From Emergomyces orientalis (lineage: Eukaryota > Ascomycota > Eurotiomycetes > Onygenales > Ajellomycetaceae): a DNA stretch of 64,000 nt. The DNA lies in contig MOWL01000009.1 of assembly GCA_002110485.1 (NCBI GenBank), positions 57,652 to 121,651 of the forward strand, given 5' to 3'. Below, piece by piece: positions 42,897-53,562 of this stretch. The notes below the pieces were generated by a model that was given only the letters and a program-made list of their open reading frames with translations, had not been told where the DNA came from and searched no databases. The position numbers and the translations under genes were made by a program. Position 1 is the stretch's first letter, and each line of letters begins with the position of its first letter.

Positions 42897-43244
42897 TGAA
42901 GTGGAATAAGGGGTTGTGCGCTTTTGGCGGCACGTGGGCAGGAGCAGCGGGATCGTAAGGAGGTTGGTAAGTTCGCCGTGTATACAATATTCTATTCAAT
43001 GAGCTATTCAAATAGCAATACAAAAGAACACATAGGAGATTCAAATATAGAAGAAGAACAAGCAATCAATCACATATCAAATCACATAATCAAAAAGGAG
43101 CAATCTCACTGCTCTGCGTACAATCAATCTTCGCCGAATCCACACGTGTGTCAAAGGATAATGGGAATATGAGGCAACCATGCCAAACAAATATATGAGG
43201 CGGTCTCGGCGAAAAGTAATACCACGCCGAGATTCCCCACCACA
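42897..43244 (+). mobile_element. 347-bp MITE, copy 2
   Basis: 348 bp with a GTAG duplication at 42893-42896 and 43245-43248, inserted in the LINE-A 5'UTR just before ORF1. An internal hairpin TCTCGGCG/CGCCGAGA lies near the right end. Inverted relative to copy 1. Confidence 0.8.
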
Positions 43245-43280
43245 GTAGAAAAAATAGCAAAAATCTGAGAATACTATTTA

Positions 43281-45132
43281 ACGTAATCCACAAGTAAGCA
43301 AGACACACAACTAAGCGAGACACTTTCCAGCTGCCGTATGATGAGAATTGCATTTTGTGACCATGTCAATCACACAAAGCAATCAAGTTTCCAATCAAGA
43401 AGGAAGGCTTCTTTTAGCCATTCAGGCACTTAATAAGAATCAAATTTCAAGTGTATGAGCAGCAGCAAAGCTATACAATGTTCCTCATTCAACCCTTGGC
43501 CACCGGGTGAAGGGTCGTACAGCACGCGTCAATACTCCTTCAAAAAAACGAAAACTTACTCTTACTGAGGAAGAATGTCTTGTTCAATGGATTCTAGCCA
43601 TGGATGAGCGAGGACAGCCACCCCGGATTGGAACTGTACGAGAAATGTCCAATATTCTTCTTGCCAACTGAGGATCAAACCCTCCACCAACTGTTGGTCA
43701 GAATTGGGTACAAAACTTTGTCAAATGTCATGAAGAACTAAAGACTAAGTTCTCACACAAATATGATCATCAACGGGTGCTATGTGAGGATCCTGAGGTT
43801 ATTCGTGGATGGTTTAGGCTCGTATGAAACAGCATTGAGAAGTATGGGATTCTGTCGGACAATATCTACAACTTTGATGAGACTGGATTTCAGATGGGTG
43901 TTATTGGAACTGCCAGAGTGGTCACTGGCTCTGAGGCAGCCAGAAATCCAAAACTCATACAGCCTGGAGACCGGGAATGGGTGACTGCTGTTGCTGGAGT
44001 CAATGCAACTGGTTGGGCATTGCGTACAATGATCATTCTTAAGGGAAAGGTGCATCAGTCTTGTTGGTACGAGACAGAAGGGCTGCCGGGTGATTGGGTG
44101 ATTGGAGTTAGTGACAATGGCTGGACAACTGACAAGCTGGGCTTGCATTGGCTGAAAGAGGTGTTCAACAAGGACACCCTACCCTGTACAAAGGGCAAAT
44201 ACTGACTCTTGATTCTAGATGGCCATGGAAGTCATGCCTCAGCTGAATTTGATCAATTCTGCTCTGAGAACCAGATCATTGCCCTATATATGCCACCACA
44301 TTCATCCCACCTTCTTCAGCCATTGGATGTTGGCTGTTTCTCCCCCCTGAAAACTGCGTACGGACGACAGGTGGAGAACCAGATGCGGCTTGGAATCAAC
44401 CACATTGATAAGGAGGAGTTTTTGACCCTATATCCTACAGCTCATATGCAGGCCCTGAATGAGAACAACATCAAGAGCAGCTTTAGAGCTGTTGGGTTGG
44501 TTCTGTACGATCCTGGGCAGGTCCTCTCACGCCTTAATACCCAGATGCGTACACCCACCCCCCCTGGAACTTCTCATAGCTCCCAGGCCTCCTGGGCCAC
44601 AGCCACACCACACAATGTACGCCAATTGGACTGGCAGGCTGAGAAAGTTATGAAATATATCAAGCACCGTACACAGAGCCCACCCAGTCCAACCAATCAT
44701 GCCTTGAGTCAACTGGTCAAAGGCTGCCAGATGACCATGCATAGAATGGCTCTTTTAGAGCAGGAAGTCAAGGAACTAAGAGCTGCAAATGCGAAACAAA
44801 AGAGAAAGTGAGAAAGAGGCCGTACATATGTAGCTCAAGAGGGTGCTTTGAGGGTTGAAGAAGGCTTGGATCGCGTACAAAGAGTCAATGAACAGGGAAG
44901 AGGTGTGGGTGAGGCTTTCTCCTCTCAACCACGAAAACGGGCAGCACCACAGTGTAGTGTATGTGGAATTATTGGACATACTGCCCGTGTATGTGAGAAG
45001 AGATTTACAAATAATTCTTAATATAATTAATTAGTTTTTCTTCATCATTGGAGCTTTGAATGCAATTCTCATTGTACAGCAGCTGAAAAGTGTCTCGCTT
45101 AGTTGTGTGTCTTGCTTACTTGTGGATTACGT
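43281..45132 (+). mobile_element. Fot1/pogo transposon 2
   Basis: 1,852 bp with TA duplications (43279-43280 and 45133-45134) and about 75-bp inverted repeats beginning ACGTAATCCACAAG. Inserted in LINE-A copy 1 upstream of ORF1. Encodes one transposase. Confidence 0.9.
43363..45021 (+). pseudogene. pogo-2 transposase: intact catalytic motifs but five TGA codons
   Basis: DDE_1 transposase. From ATG 43363 (MSITQSNQVSNQEGRLLLAIQAL): helix-turn-helix, basic hinge (RTARVNTPSKKRK), CENP-B-type second DNA-binding part, then NIYNFDETGFQMG, LLILDGHGSHASAEFD and SHLLQPLDVGCF, all three with catalytic Asp present. A Leu-rich helix follows and a C-terminal CCHC knuckle CSVCGIIGHTARVC, ending TAA 45019-45021. 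In-frame TGA codons follow SSV, LLAN, RLV and GKY and lie after AKQKRK. No frameshift was found. Confidence 0.85.
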
Positions 45133-46348
45133 TAATTTGACTAATTATCTAATATATTCAAAGAAATCATGAATAACTCACCTCAATCTGTGAACATGAT
45201 GACTCCATGCAAAAATAGAAATAATTTCATAGAAACTGTTTCTGAAATTGAGATTTTGAAGAAAAGAAAAAAAAAGAAGAAATAGACAGATATAAAATAG
45301 ATGAAGTGTCGCCAAATCAACGCTTTCCCCCGAACCAGCCCAATTCTTCGAATTAGAAGACGAAAAGACATCCATTTGAAAGCTCTTGTTTGAGAAAGCA
45401 ATTTATTCACTTTTTATTAAAATTGAGCGTGAGTTGGTGAAGCTATTGAGAAAAATGTGTTTGCAATCTCTAAGAGAAAAGAAAATCACACTTCATCACA
45501 TAACTTCATCAGTTTCGGCCCAATTTACATAGAATTTTGATAGAAGCTAGAACAAACCAGATATTACAACTGTCTCAATTTTGAATTCATTCCGACCATC
45601 TCTTTCTGAACAATTCATTGTCAAAACCTGTGTGAAAACTCTGATTGATTTTCATGTTCCTTTGCACCAGTGCCAAGTCTTTTCCCCGTACCGCCCTACC
45701 TCGCCCGGCAGAAAAGTGACAAAAAAAATACCTCAGCACAGATCACACGTGACCTACCCTTCAATCAGAAATTCCCCGAAACCTACCCTCTCTACAAAAC
45801 GGAACGAGAAAAAGTGGAAATATCAGTGTTTAAAAAATAGCTTGGTCCCTGCAAGTAATATATATACATACTTGTATATATATATATTATTATATAAGAA
45901 AATAGTACAGATTTAGTCTGTTGATTCTTCATTTGCATACTCATCTGTGTGACTTAATAAATTACATTTATTAAGAGCTATCTAGTAAAATATATGAGAT
46001 TAATTTGAATAGAAAAGAAAATCTATTCAGTATTAATTCATATTGATATTTCAGGAATACAATCTTGATTTGAGGTGGAGCCTATTTCAAGCAGAAATTT
46101 TGAGAAGCTTTTTAAATTGAAAAAGACAAAATTTGCAAGAGTTAGAGTGTTTTTCTCTTAAAAACTGTCATTTCAACTGAATAACTTGTTATTCATTGAA
46201 ATCAAATCTTTTCTTTTCACTTTGTAGCACAAGAAAGAAGTCTGTGAAGATTTAATTGATTTATCTCTAAAAATCAATATCAGTTTATTAGATTCTCTAG
46301 AAAAATCTAATCTAGTTACTATCACTAGTAGGAAAAATAGTCTGAATT

Positions 46349-46564
46349 ATGTCAAATTCACCTGCTTCTGTGAATATGATGTCATCAATTCAAGAAAATG
46401 ATATTTTTCTTGAAAAAATCCCTGATATAGAACTTATAAAAAAAAGAAAAAAAGAGCAACTGCAACAGGAAATGAATGATATTGAAAATCTTCAGAAAGT
46501 AGCTGAAATTCTGAAGAATCAATGCATTCAAAAGCAAGATGATAAAGTAGTAAATCTACTACTT
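46349..46564 (+). pseudogene. LINE-A ORF1, piece 1
   Basis: AT-rich gene. MSNSPASVNMMSSIQENDIF, then a Lys/Glu/Gln-rich coiled-coil-like region (KKRKKEQLQQEMNDIENLQKVAEIL). Interrupted after DDKVVNLLL; the next residues (IQAKQINEILKY) are at 47568. Confidence 0.65.
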
Positions 46565-47553
46565 TCAATTAAAATATAAGACAAAGATATATCTGAGCTG
46601 GGTTCCTGCTCATATAAATATACATGGAAATGAGCTTGCTGATGAAGCAGCAAAGAAAGGAACAGAACTAAATATTGCAAGTTCAAAAATAGTTTCATGG
46701 TCTTTTATTAAAAGAAAGATAAAAGAGAATTGCTTAGAAAAATGGTATAAAATATGGGAAAAACAAAGAAAAAGTCCTCACTATCTTAGATTTGAAACTA
46801 AACCTAAATGGAAATCATGCTCTATTAAGTGCAAGAAGAAGCTTTTCTCCTCAATCATTCAATTGAAACTAGGTCATGGCTATTTCAAATCTTATTTGAA
46901 AAGAATATCTGATATTGAAAGTGAAAATTGTGAATATTGTGACTCTCTTGAAGACCCAGAACATATCTTAATGAATTGCTCATTAAATCAAGAACTTAGA
47001 GCTGAACTGAGATATAAATATAAGCTGAGAGAAATGAATATGAAACTACTATTTTCAACTGAAATAGGCAGTCAATATTTAATTGATTTTCTCAATGAAA
47101 CTCAAATAGCTACTAGAAATCAATTCTATTTCAAAGATGAAAATATAAATGAATGAGAATCTGAAATATTCTTTATAAAAACTGCTAGATATTATATAAT
47201 ATCTCACTATTTCTTTTGTGTTAGAGTCTGTCTTTTATTTCCTTTGTATTCATGTCATGAGTTATTTTGTCTATCATTAATTTATTTTCTTTGTAATCAC
47301 TTGAAAATTATATGAAAAAAAAGAGAATATAAATAATCTTCAAAGATATTTATAAATAAATAAATAAAAAAAGAAAAATCAATTTGCTGACTATTCTGGG
47401 CTGGAATTCAAGTATTGCAAGTGCTATTTGTTTGAAGAAAAAATGTATAGTAATTAGTGTTAAAGTTAGAAAAATCCTGAGACTCTTTGAGTCTCAGGTA
47501 GATATCATAGTCTCTGACTGCATATATCTATAATTGAAGAATAATAATAATAA
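46565..47553 (+). mobile_element. 5'-truncated LINE-A insertion (989 bp)
   Basis: 14-bp duplications TAAATCTACTACTT at 46551-46564 and 47554-47567. Contains the end of ORF2, the 3'UTR and an AAT-rich tail, the usual product of incomplete reverse transcription of a LINE. Confidence 0.85.
46566..47156 (+). CDS. LINE-A ORF2 fragment: RNase H end and C-terminal zinc segment
   Basis: Open frame QLKYKTKIYLSWVPAHINIHGNELADEAAKKG, the last RNase H motif (His and Asp visible), then a basic helical tail and CEYCDSLEDPEHILMNC, the Cys/His segment common at LINE ORF2 ends. It ends with TGA 47154-47156. No stop interrupts it. LINE-A therefore encodes RNase H, whereas LINE-B and LINE-C show no RNase H motif. 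Confidence 0.75.
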   Translation, partial: QLKYKTKIYLSWVPAHINIHGNELADEAAKKGTELNIASSKIVSWSFIKRKIKENCLEKWYKIWEKQRKSPHYLRFETKPKWKSCSIKCKKKLFSSIIQLKLGHGYFKSYLKRISDIESENCEYCDSLEDPEHILMNCSLNQELRAELRYKYKLREMNMKLLFSTEIGSQYLIDFLNETQIATRNQFYFKDENINE

Positions 47554-47567
47554 TAAATCTACTACTT

Positions 47568-47928
47568 ATTCAAGCAAAACAAATAAATGAAATTCTAAAA
47601 TACAAACTGGGAATTTCTAAAGAATTAAAAATTATCATTAGTAATATAATTACTATTGATAATGTAAATTCTTCAAACTCTGTAAATAACACCACTTTCA
47701 ATCTTTCTTCCACTACTGATTCAGTGGAAAATAATTCAAAAGTGGTAAAAACCTATGCTCAAGCTCTGAAAAAAGACTTATTATCTAATAATGTGCAACA
47801 AGCAGTACAACCAGACGAATCTGATTTCATTTTGATTGAAAAAAATGAAAAAAAGAATCTACACACAAGAAAAATACAAGAAATGAAAAAAAACAGACTT
47901 ATTCTAAAACTTTCTAATAGAGAAATCT
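47568..47928 (+). pseudogene. LINE-A ORF1, piece 2
   Basis: IQAKQINEILKYKLGISKEL, Ser/Thr/Asn-rich stretch, VKTYAQALKKDLLS, then KKNRLILKLSNREI, where LINE-B copy 2 enters. No Cys knuckle in this part. Confidence 0.65.
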
Positions 47929-48037
47929 ACAAAGTCAATGAGACTTTACAAAATCGGGTCAAAAACAATCAAACACACGGGAAAAACACTATTAAGAATA
48001 GAAAGAGAGCATCAGGCATTCTTTACACATCATTACG

Positions 48038-49422
48038 ATGGCATTGGATGTGGGGGAGGTGGTTATGGAGGAAGATGGCATGTGCGAGGCTCGACGCGTG
48101 CCGGAGACGAAAACTCTGCGACACAGAAAACAAAGACAAACAGCTTAGCAACAGCAATTCAAACACTAGCTGCGATCCTTGAAGAGGGAGAGAAGAATGA
48201 GAAAGTGAATAACAAAGATAAAGAGTATTTACAGAAGGCATTGGAAGCAGTGCAAGGAGTGAAGGTGGAACTGTGTGACCAGCTCCTGGAGGGAATGGAA
48301 CGCGCAATTGGCGCACCAAAACAGCAGGAATCGCGAGACAAGCTCAACGGAGCACTCTCATGGGCAGCAATGGCAGCCAGAGGGGAGACAACAGTTAAAA
48401 CCATACCAACCAGAACACTGCGAGAGGTAGTCATTACTCGACGAAGCTGCGATGCTATGCCAGAGGCAGAACGCACACCAGAAATGATTGTTAAACGAGC
48501 GAATGAGGCCATCAAAGAGATAATCAAGGGCAAAGTGATGGCAGCAAGGCACATGCCAAGCGGAGACGTGATTTTGATGACAGACACACAGGACACCAAG
48601 GCAGAGCTTGCAGCAGATGATAGCTGGACGCGTGAATGGGGAGACAAAGCGCGCATGAAGCAGGAGATGTATGCAGTACTAGTCAAAGATGCTTCTATGG
48701 GAGTCATTGACTGGAGCAGCTCTGAGTACGCCATTGAGAGCATCTACAAGCAGAATACAGCACTATGCTGCAAGACTCTGATACACAAGGTGGACAAAAT
48801 GATGGTTAGACAACAGAAATCACATGGCAGTATAATCATCAATGTTGCTGCACCTCACCAGGCCAATGCACTGGTGGACAATGGACTCATTCTAGGCAAT
48901 GAATATTGCACAGTTGAAATATTTCACAGAGAGGCCAGGGTCACACAATACTACAAGTGTCAACAGTATGGACATATAGCTCGCTTCTGCAGAAGAGAGG
49001 AAACCTGTGGTCACTGTGCACAAAAAGATCATGGTGACAAGGCCTGCAAAGGAGCAGCAGAAGGCAGCAGACCCAAGTGCAGTAACTGTGGTGATAGTCA
49101 TGCAGCATGGCACTCAAACTGCCCAGAGAGAAGATTGAAAGCCAAAAGTGCTAAAGAGACACTGATTAAACACCTCAAGCACTTCAATATAAGAGCACCA
49201 GATGCAGATGAATTTAGCTTTCCACGCAAACAGAACAGGCCTCTGAATGAGGACTTCATAGAACCCCCGCAAAGAGCAGGAAGACCAACAGATGTATCAA
49301 GAGCAGGAGCACAACAATGAGGAGCTATGACAAGCTTCATTCAAGCAGCAAGTGGTCCAGTAACACTGGAGACATCAACACAGAACAGCAGCTCGCAGAA
49401 TAATCACATGAATGAATCATGA
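48038..49422 (+). pseudogene. LINE-B copy 2 ORF1 (gag-like), one frameshift
   Basis: Starts MALDVGEVVMEEDG at 48038. At about 48108 a run of four A replaces the five A of copy 1, shifting to the frame that continues KTKTNSLATAIQTLAAIL. Domains: helical region, SWAAMAARGE, RRM-like middle (KQEMYAVLVKDASMGVIDWS), then knuckles. The first is damaged (YYKCQQYGHIARFC; copy 1 has CYKC). The others are CGHCAQKDHGDKAC and CSNCGDSHAAWHSNC. An in-frame TGA at 49318-49320 precedes the real end, TGA 49420-49422, which overlaps the ORF2 ATG. Confidence 0.85.
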
Positions 49423-52400
49423 AGAACAGGCTAGTCATTTTACAATACAATGTGCATAAGTCAAACAAGGTTATGGGACCTCTTTTGGCAAAGCCCGAAA
49501 CGGCATTAAACTATGATGTGATTGCAATACAAGAGCCCTGGATACAAAAACACTCTAAAACAGGCACACACTGTCCAGCCAACTGTGGATTCTGGCAAGC
49601 AGGCATGGAGCAGAAGGACATGAAGGTGTGCTTTCTAATTAACAAGAGAATTGCAGTCAAGACCTGGAGAGTGAGCACAATATCCACTCATATACTGGTA
49701 CTTACTCTGGTGACAGAGAGTGGGCCTATCAATATCATCAACATGTACGCGTCACCACCAGGAAGCTACACAATCATGCCACCAGACTCACCCATTCATC
49801 AGCTCCAAGCGGTGGTTGAAGAAGCGGATAGAATGCTAGAACCACAAATAAACCAGGAAAATGTGCAACAAGCAACAACTGAGAGTGCAGAGGGAGCATC
49901 AGGCGCGCAGAAAACTCAAATAAACATGCATCAAGCAGATGTTATAGTGATTGGAGACTTTAATATACATCACACTCTCTGAGGAGGTAGCAGGGTCAGA
50001 GAAAACTTTGCCATGGCCTGAAAACTCAATGCTCAAATCAGTGCCTTGAATCTACATCTAGCAACTCCAGAAGGCACGATCACCTGGCAAGATAGAGGAA
50101 GTCAGGGCACCACAGTGAATCTAATCTTTTTGTCTGCTGGTCTGCACAGTCAAATGATCAGCTGCAAGCTAGAACATGAAGTAAATATGGCATCAGATCA
50201 CATGCCAATTGCAACTACTCTTGAGCTAAAAGCATTATATAGCAGCAGGAAAAGACGCACTTGGCATCACTCCTGCCTGGAACAGATAGCACAGGACTGC
50301 CAGACACTGAGAAGCCCAGGAGCACTGACTTCAAAAGATCAGATAAATAGCTATGCAAGATATCTTGTCAAATTTGTGGAAGATCTAGCAGCAAAACATG
50401 CCAAAGTCTCAAACTACAGTCAACACAGCCGGTCATGGTGGTCCCCTCGAGTAGCAGAGGCAGTCAATCAATATAAAAAAGCCAAGAAAGACAGAAACAT
50501 CTCTGCAGCAGATATAATTAAAGCTTGAGCCCTGAGAAACAGAGAGGTTAAACTGGCTAAAACAAACAGTTTCAGAGAACTAATGCACAGCACAGAGTCC
50601 AAGCCCAAGCTACTATGGAAGATGGCCAAATGGGGGCGTCAAAGCAGCAATGAGCATGCACAACCTCCAAGAATTCCAGCATTGATAGTAGAAGGCAGAG
50701 AAAATCTACCACCAGTCAATTCCTTTGATGATAAAGCCAAGATTCTGAGACAAAGGTTCTTCCCCCTGCCACTAGTCAGTGACAACAGGGACATGGAGGA
50801 GGCGGAACACCCACTGAAAACAACAGAGACAATAAGCATCACAGAGGAGAAAATGGCCGCGCTCATAGCACATCTATCAAGCAACAAAGCACCAGGTATC
50901 AATGGAGTCTCCAATGAATTTCTGAAAATGCTGGGACCAAGCTTCACAAAGGCTATGACAGAGCTCACACTGGCATGCTGGGAATGGGAACACTACCCGG
51001 AGATATTCAAGACCGCTCGAACAGTGGTACTGAAAAAACCAGGAAAAGGGGATTATCAAAAGACAGAGGCATGGAGGCCCATTGCCCTACTGGATACAAT
51101 GGGAAAAATAATAGAATCAGCCACCGCGCAGGAACTCAGACGGCTAGCGGAAACACTCAATCTACTGCCATCTCAACAGATGGGTGCTAGGCGGGCCAGA
51201 TCAACTGAAACAGCAGTATCACTACTGCTAGCACAAATTAGAACAGCATGGGAGAAGTCAGACACAGTGGTCACAGTTCTATCATTGGACATCTCAGGAG
51301 CTTATGATAGAGTGCTCAAAGACCGACTCACACACATTCTTCGCATGAAGGGCCTACCAAGACAGCTGACAGGGTGGATACACTCATTTATGTCAGATAG
51401 ACGATCCACGCTCACATTTGAAGAACAGGAAACTGAGGCCTTCAATATTCCAGCTGGGATACCACAAGGATCACCTCTCTCCCCCATTCTCTTTCTATTT
51501 TACAATGAGGAACTGCTCCGGATATGCTCACCCTTGAATAGATCAGTGAGCTGCATAGGATTTGTGGATGATGTCAATATAATAGCATACGGGCCATCAA
51601 CTGAAGCAAATTGCGCGCAGCTCACACGGGTGCACGCAGAATGTGAAGAATGGGCAGGAAGACATGAAGCTATTTTTGCTCTGCAGAAGTATGAGTTGAT
51701 GCACTTCACTAGAGCCCGAACTCGATTCAACTTGAATCACTCTCTGAGACTGCCTCAGCAAGTTATCAAGCCACAGAAGGTGATGAGAGTTCTAGAAGTA
51801 TGGCTGGATTCCAAGCTTCAATGGAAAGGTCACATGGATGCTATAGCAGGAAAAATGAAGTCACAGATAAAGGCACTATCACAGACAACACAGGCCACCT
51901 GGGGAGTCCCCCTACATCAAGCTAGAACAATATACAACATGGTCATACGGCCAGCTATAGCTTACAGCGCACTGGCATGGCATCAACCGCGCATCAAGCG
52001 CGAAGGACGCATGCGCAATAAACAGCGCACAGAGGGCCTAATCAGAACACAGAATGAATGCCTGAGAATAGTAGCTGGAGCATACAGAGCAACACCAATA
52101 TCCACACTGGAAGCAGAGACATACACACCACCCCTGGACATCTATCTTGATGGAGTTGTGGCGCGCGCCACAAAACGACTGAAGGCCTCTGGAATGGCAA
52201 CACAAATTGAAGAGGCATGCACAGCAGTGAGAATCAAACTCAGGTGAAGAGGCACAGTGCACAGAAGACCCATTGAGAAGGTGATTCATCCAGACAGCCT
52301 GCCTGAAAATTGGGAGGAGCTTTGGGTGAAAAAGAGCAAGCAAGAGACTGCTCAAAGCACAAATTCAGCAGCAACACAGCACTTCTCACATGATGAATGG

Positions 52401-52886
52401 GTGCGAAAAGAAATCCTGAGTAGATGAAGAAAACAATGAAGAGCTAGAGCATCTCTCTGGTGTGAACTCTTTGATCAATCCTCAGACAAAAGCATTCTGA
52501 AATGGCACAAGGGCCTAAGCAAGGCCAGAAGCTTGCTGATAATTCAACTAAGATCAGGGAAAACAGGGCTGGCAGCCTTTCTACATAAAAGACGAGTACC
52601 GGATTTCCCATCACCAGCATGTGAATGTGGCTATTCAAATGAAACAGTGATGCATGTGATAGTTCACTGTGATAGATTCCAGCACAGTCACAGGAGTCTG
52701 CTGCATGAGGGCAGAATCGACAAGAAATGGCTATTGAACACCAAAGAAGGGCTACACTGTCTAACAAAATGGTGGATCAAGCAGGGAATTCTACCACAGT
52801 TCTCACTGGCAAAGACACTGAGTGTCTATCAGACAGAGGAGCAGCAATCTATCACATCTCAATCAAGCATACGCAGACCTCAATAA
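49419..52886 (+). pseudogene. LINE-B copy 2 ORF2: endonuclease-RT, six TGA codons, no frameshift
   Basis: APE-type endonuclease (MKNRLVILQYNVHKSNKVMG, QEPWIQK, VIGDFNIHHTL, SDHMPIATTLEL), then reverse transcriptase: WRPIALLDTMGKIIESA, VLSLDISGAYDRV (first Asp), GIPQGSPLSPILFLFYNEE and GFVDDVNI (Asp pair). The C-terminal Cys/His segment CECGYSNETVMHVIVHC follows, ending TAA 52884-52886. One frame runs the whole 1,155 codons with TGA at 49980, 50019, 50526, 52245, 52425 and 52437 and no TAA or TAG. At 50019 copy 1 has TGG. Confidence 0.9.
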
Positions 52887-53305
52887 ACACCATGCTGAAA
52901 CCGCTGAAAGCGCGCTTACCACGCAAAATCAGTGCTCATAGCACATCCCCACGCTCATCTCATGCTAAAGACGCGACTCTCTATGCTTCAGAGCACAGTT
53001 GGCGTCTTTCACTCACTCACTCACACGCGGGCGCATTTTCAAAAATGCTCAGTGTAATTTTTCTTTATTTTTAATTTTTCTTTTCTCATTCCATTCTCTT
53101 CTCTTCTTGAGGACAGCAGTTGCTGGTCCCCGGTAGCCTGAAGTCTCACAGAAACTGTTACATACATTTATTAGTGCATGAGGTTTTTAATCCAGCAGTA
53201 AGCTCTCTTATTGCATGGTTTTCCTTGTTAGATAAAATAGATAGTTTCCCACATATCCCTGAGATTAAGTGGTGTATAATATAATAATAAATAATAGAGA
53301 AATCT

Positions 53306-53562
53306 TAGAATCAAATAGTCTTTTAAACTCAAATCTGATTTTTCAAATCAGAAATGAAATAAATCAGGCATTTCAAGAACAATTCATGACTGAAGAAAAT
53401 CAAATAAAAACTGTTATTTCTTCTATTGAAAAATCCTTTTTTGGAAACTCTTTAGTTCTGACTACAACATCAGAATACAATGCAAGCTTTTTACTGGAAA
53501 ATTCTTCAATCTGGAAATCTATTCTAGAAAATCTTTTGAAAACAGATTTATTTAGTAAGAGT
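53306..53562 (+). pseudogene. LINE-A ORF1, piece 3
   Basis: LESNSLLNSNLIFQIRNEINQAF then TVISSIEKSFFGNSLVLTTTSEYNASFLLEN, AT-rich, ending where the sequence becomes GC-rich (LLKTDLFSK|SCDGECAAG). Confidence 0.6.

Larger units (their letters stand above)
41670..45290 (+). mobile_element. LINE-A copy 1: 5' end, broken by MITE and pogo-2
   Basis: The 5' untranslated region (41670-42896) is over 85% identical by eye to 45315-46336. After the MITE (42897-43244) and pogo-2 (43281-45132) are removed, it continues into the ORF1 start at 45169 (MNNSPQSVNMM), the counterpart of MSNSPASVNMM in copy 2. It stops after KKRKKKK (about 45290), where copy 2 begins. Confidence 0.75.
47929..53291 (+). mobile_element. 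LINE-B copy 2, nearly full length
   Basis: 5.36 kb flanked by 14-bp duplications TAATAGAGAAATCT (47915-47928 and 53292-53305). Two ORFs, 3'UTR and an AAT-type 3' end. Removing it restores the LINE-A ORF1 frame (SNREI to LESNSLLNSNLIFQI). The exact 5' boundary is uncertain by about 30 bases, because similarity to copy 1 begins only at 47957. Confidence 0.85.
45300..53562 (+). mobile_element. LINE-A copy 2, host of two further LINE insertions
   Basis: 5' untranslated region 45315-46348, then an ORF1 in pieces (46349-46564, 47568-47928, 53306-53562) separated by a 5'-truncated LINE-A and by LINE-B copy 2. The ORF1 pieces join in frame when each insertion and one of its 14-bp duplications are removed. 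Everything after ORF1 is lost at about 53562, where composition turns GC-rich. Confidence 0.75.

Noticed and set aside
40983..43250. A 2.2-kb transposon bounded by 347-bp inverted repeats
   Set aside because: Each copy has its own 4-bp target duplication, and the sequence between them is LINE-A 5'UTR and flanking DNA without a transposase. Two separate MITE insertions explain it better.
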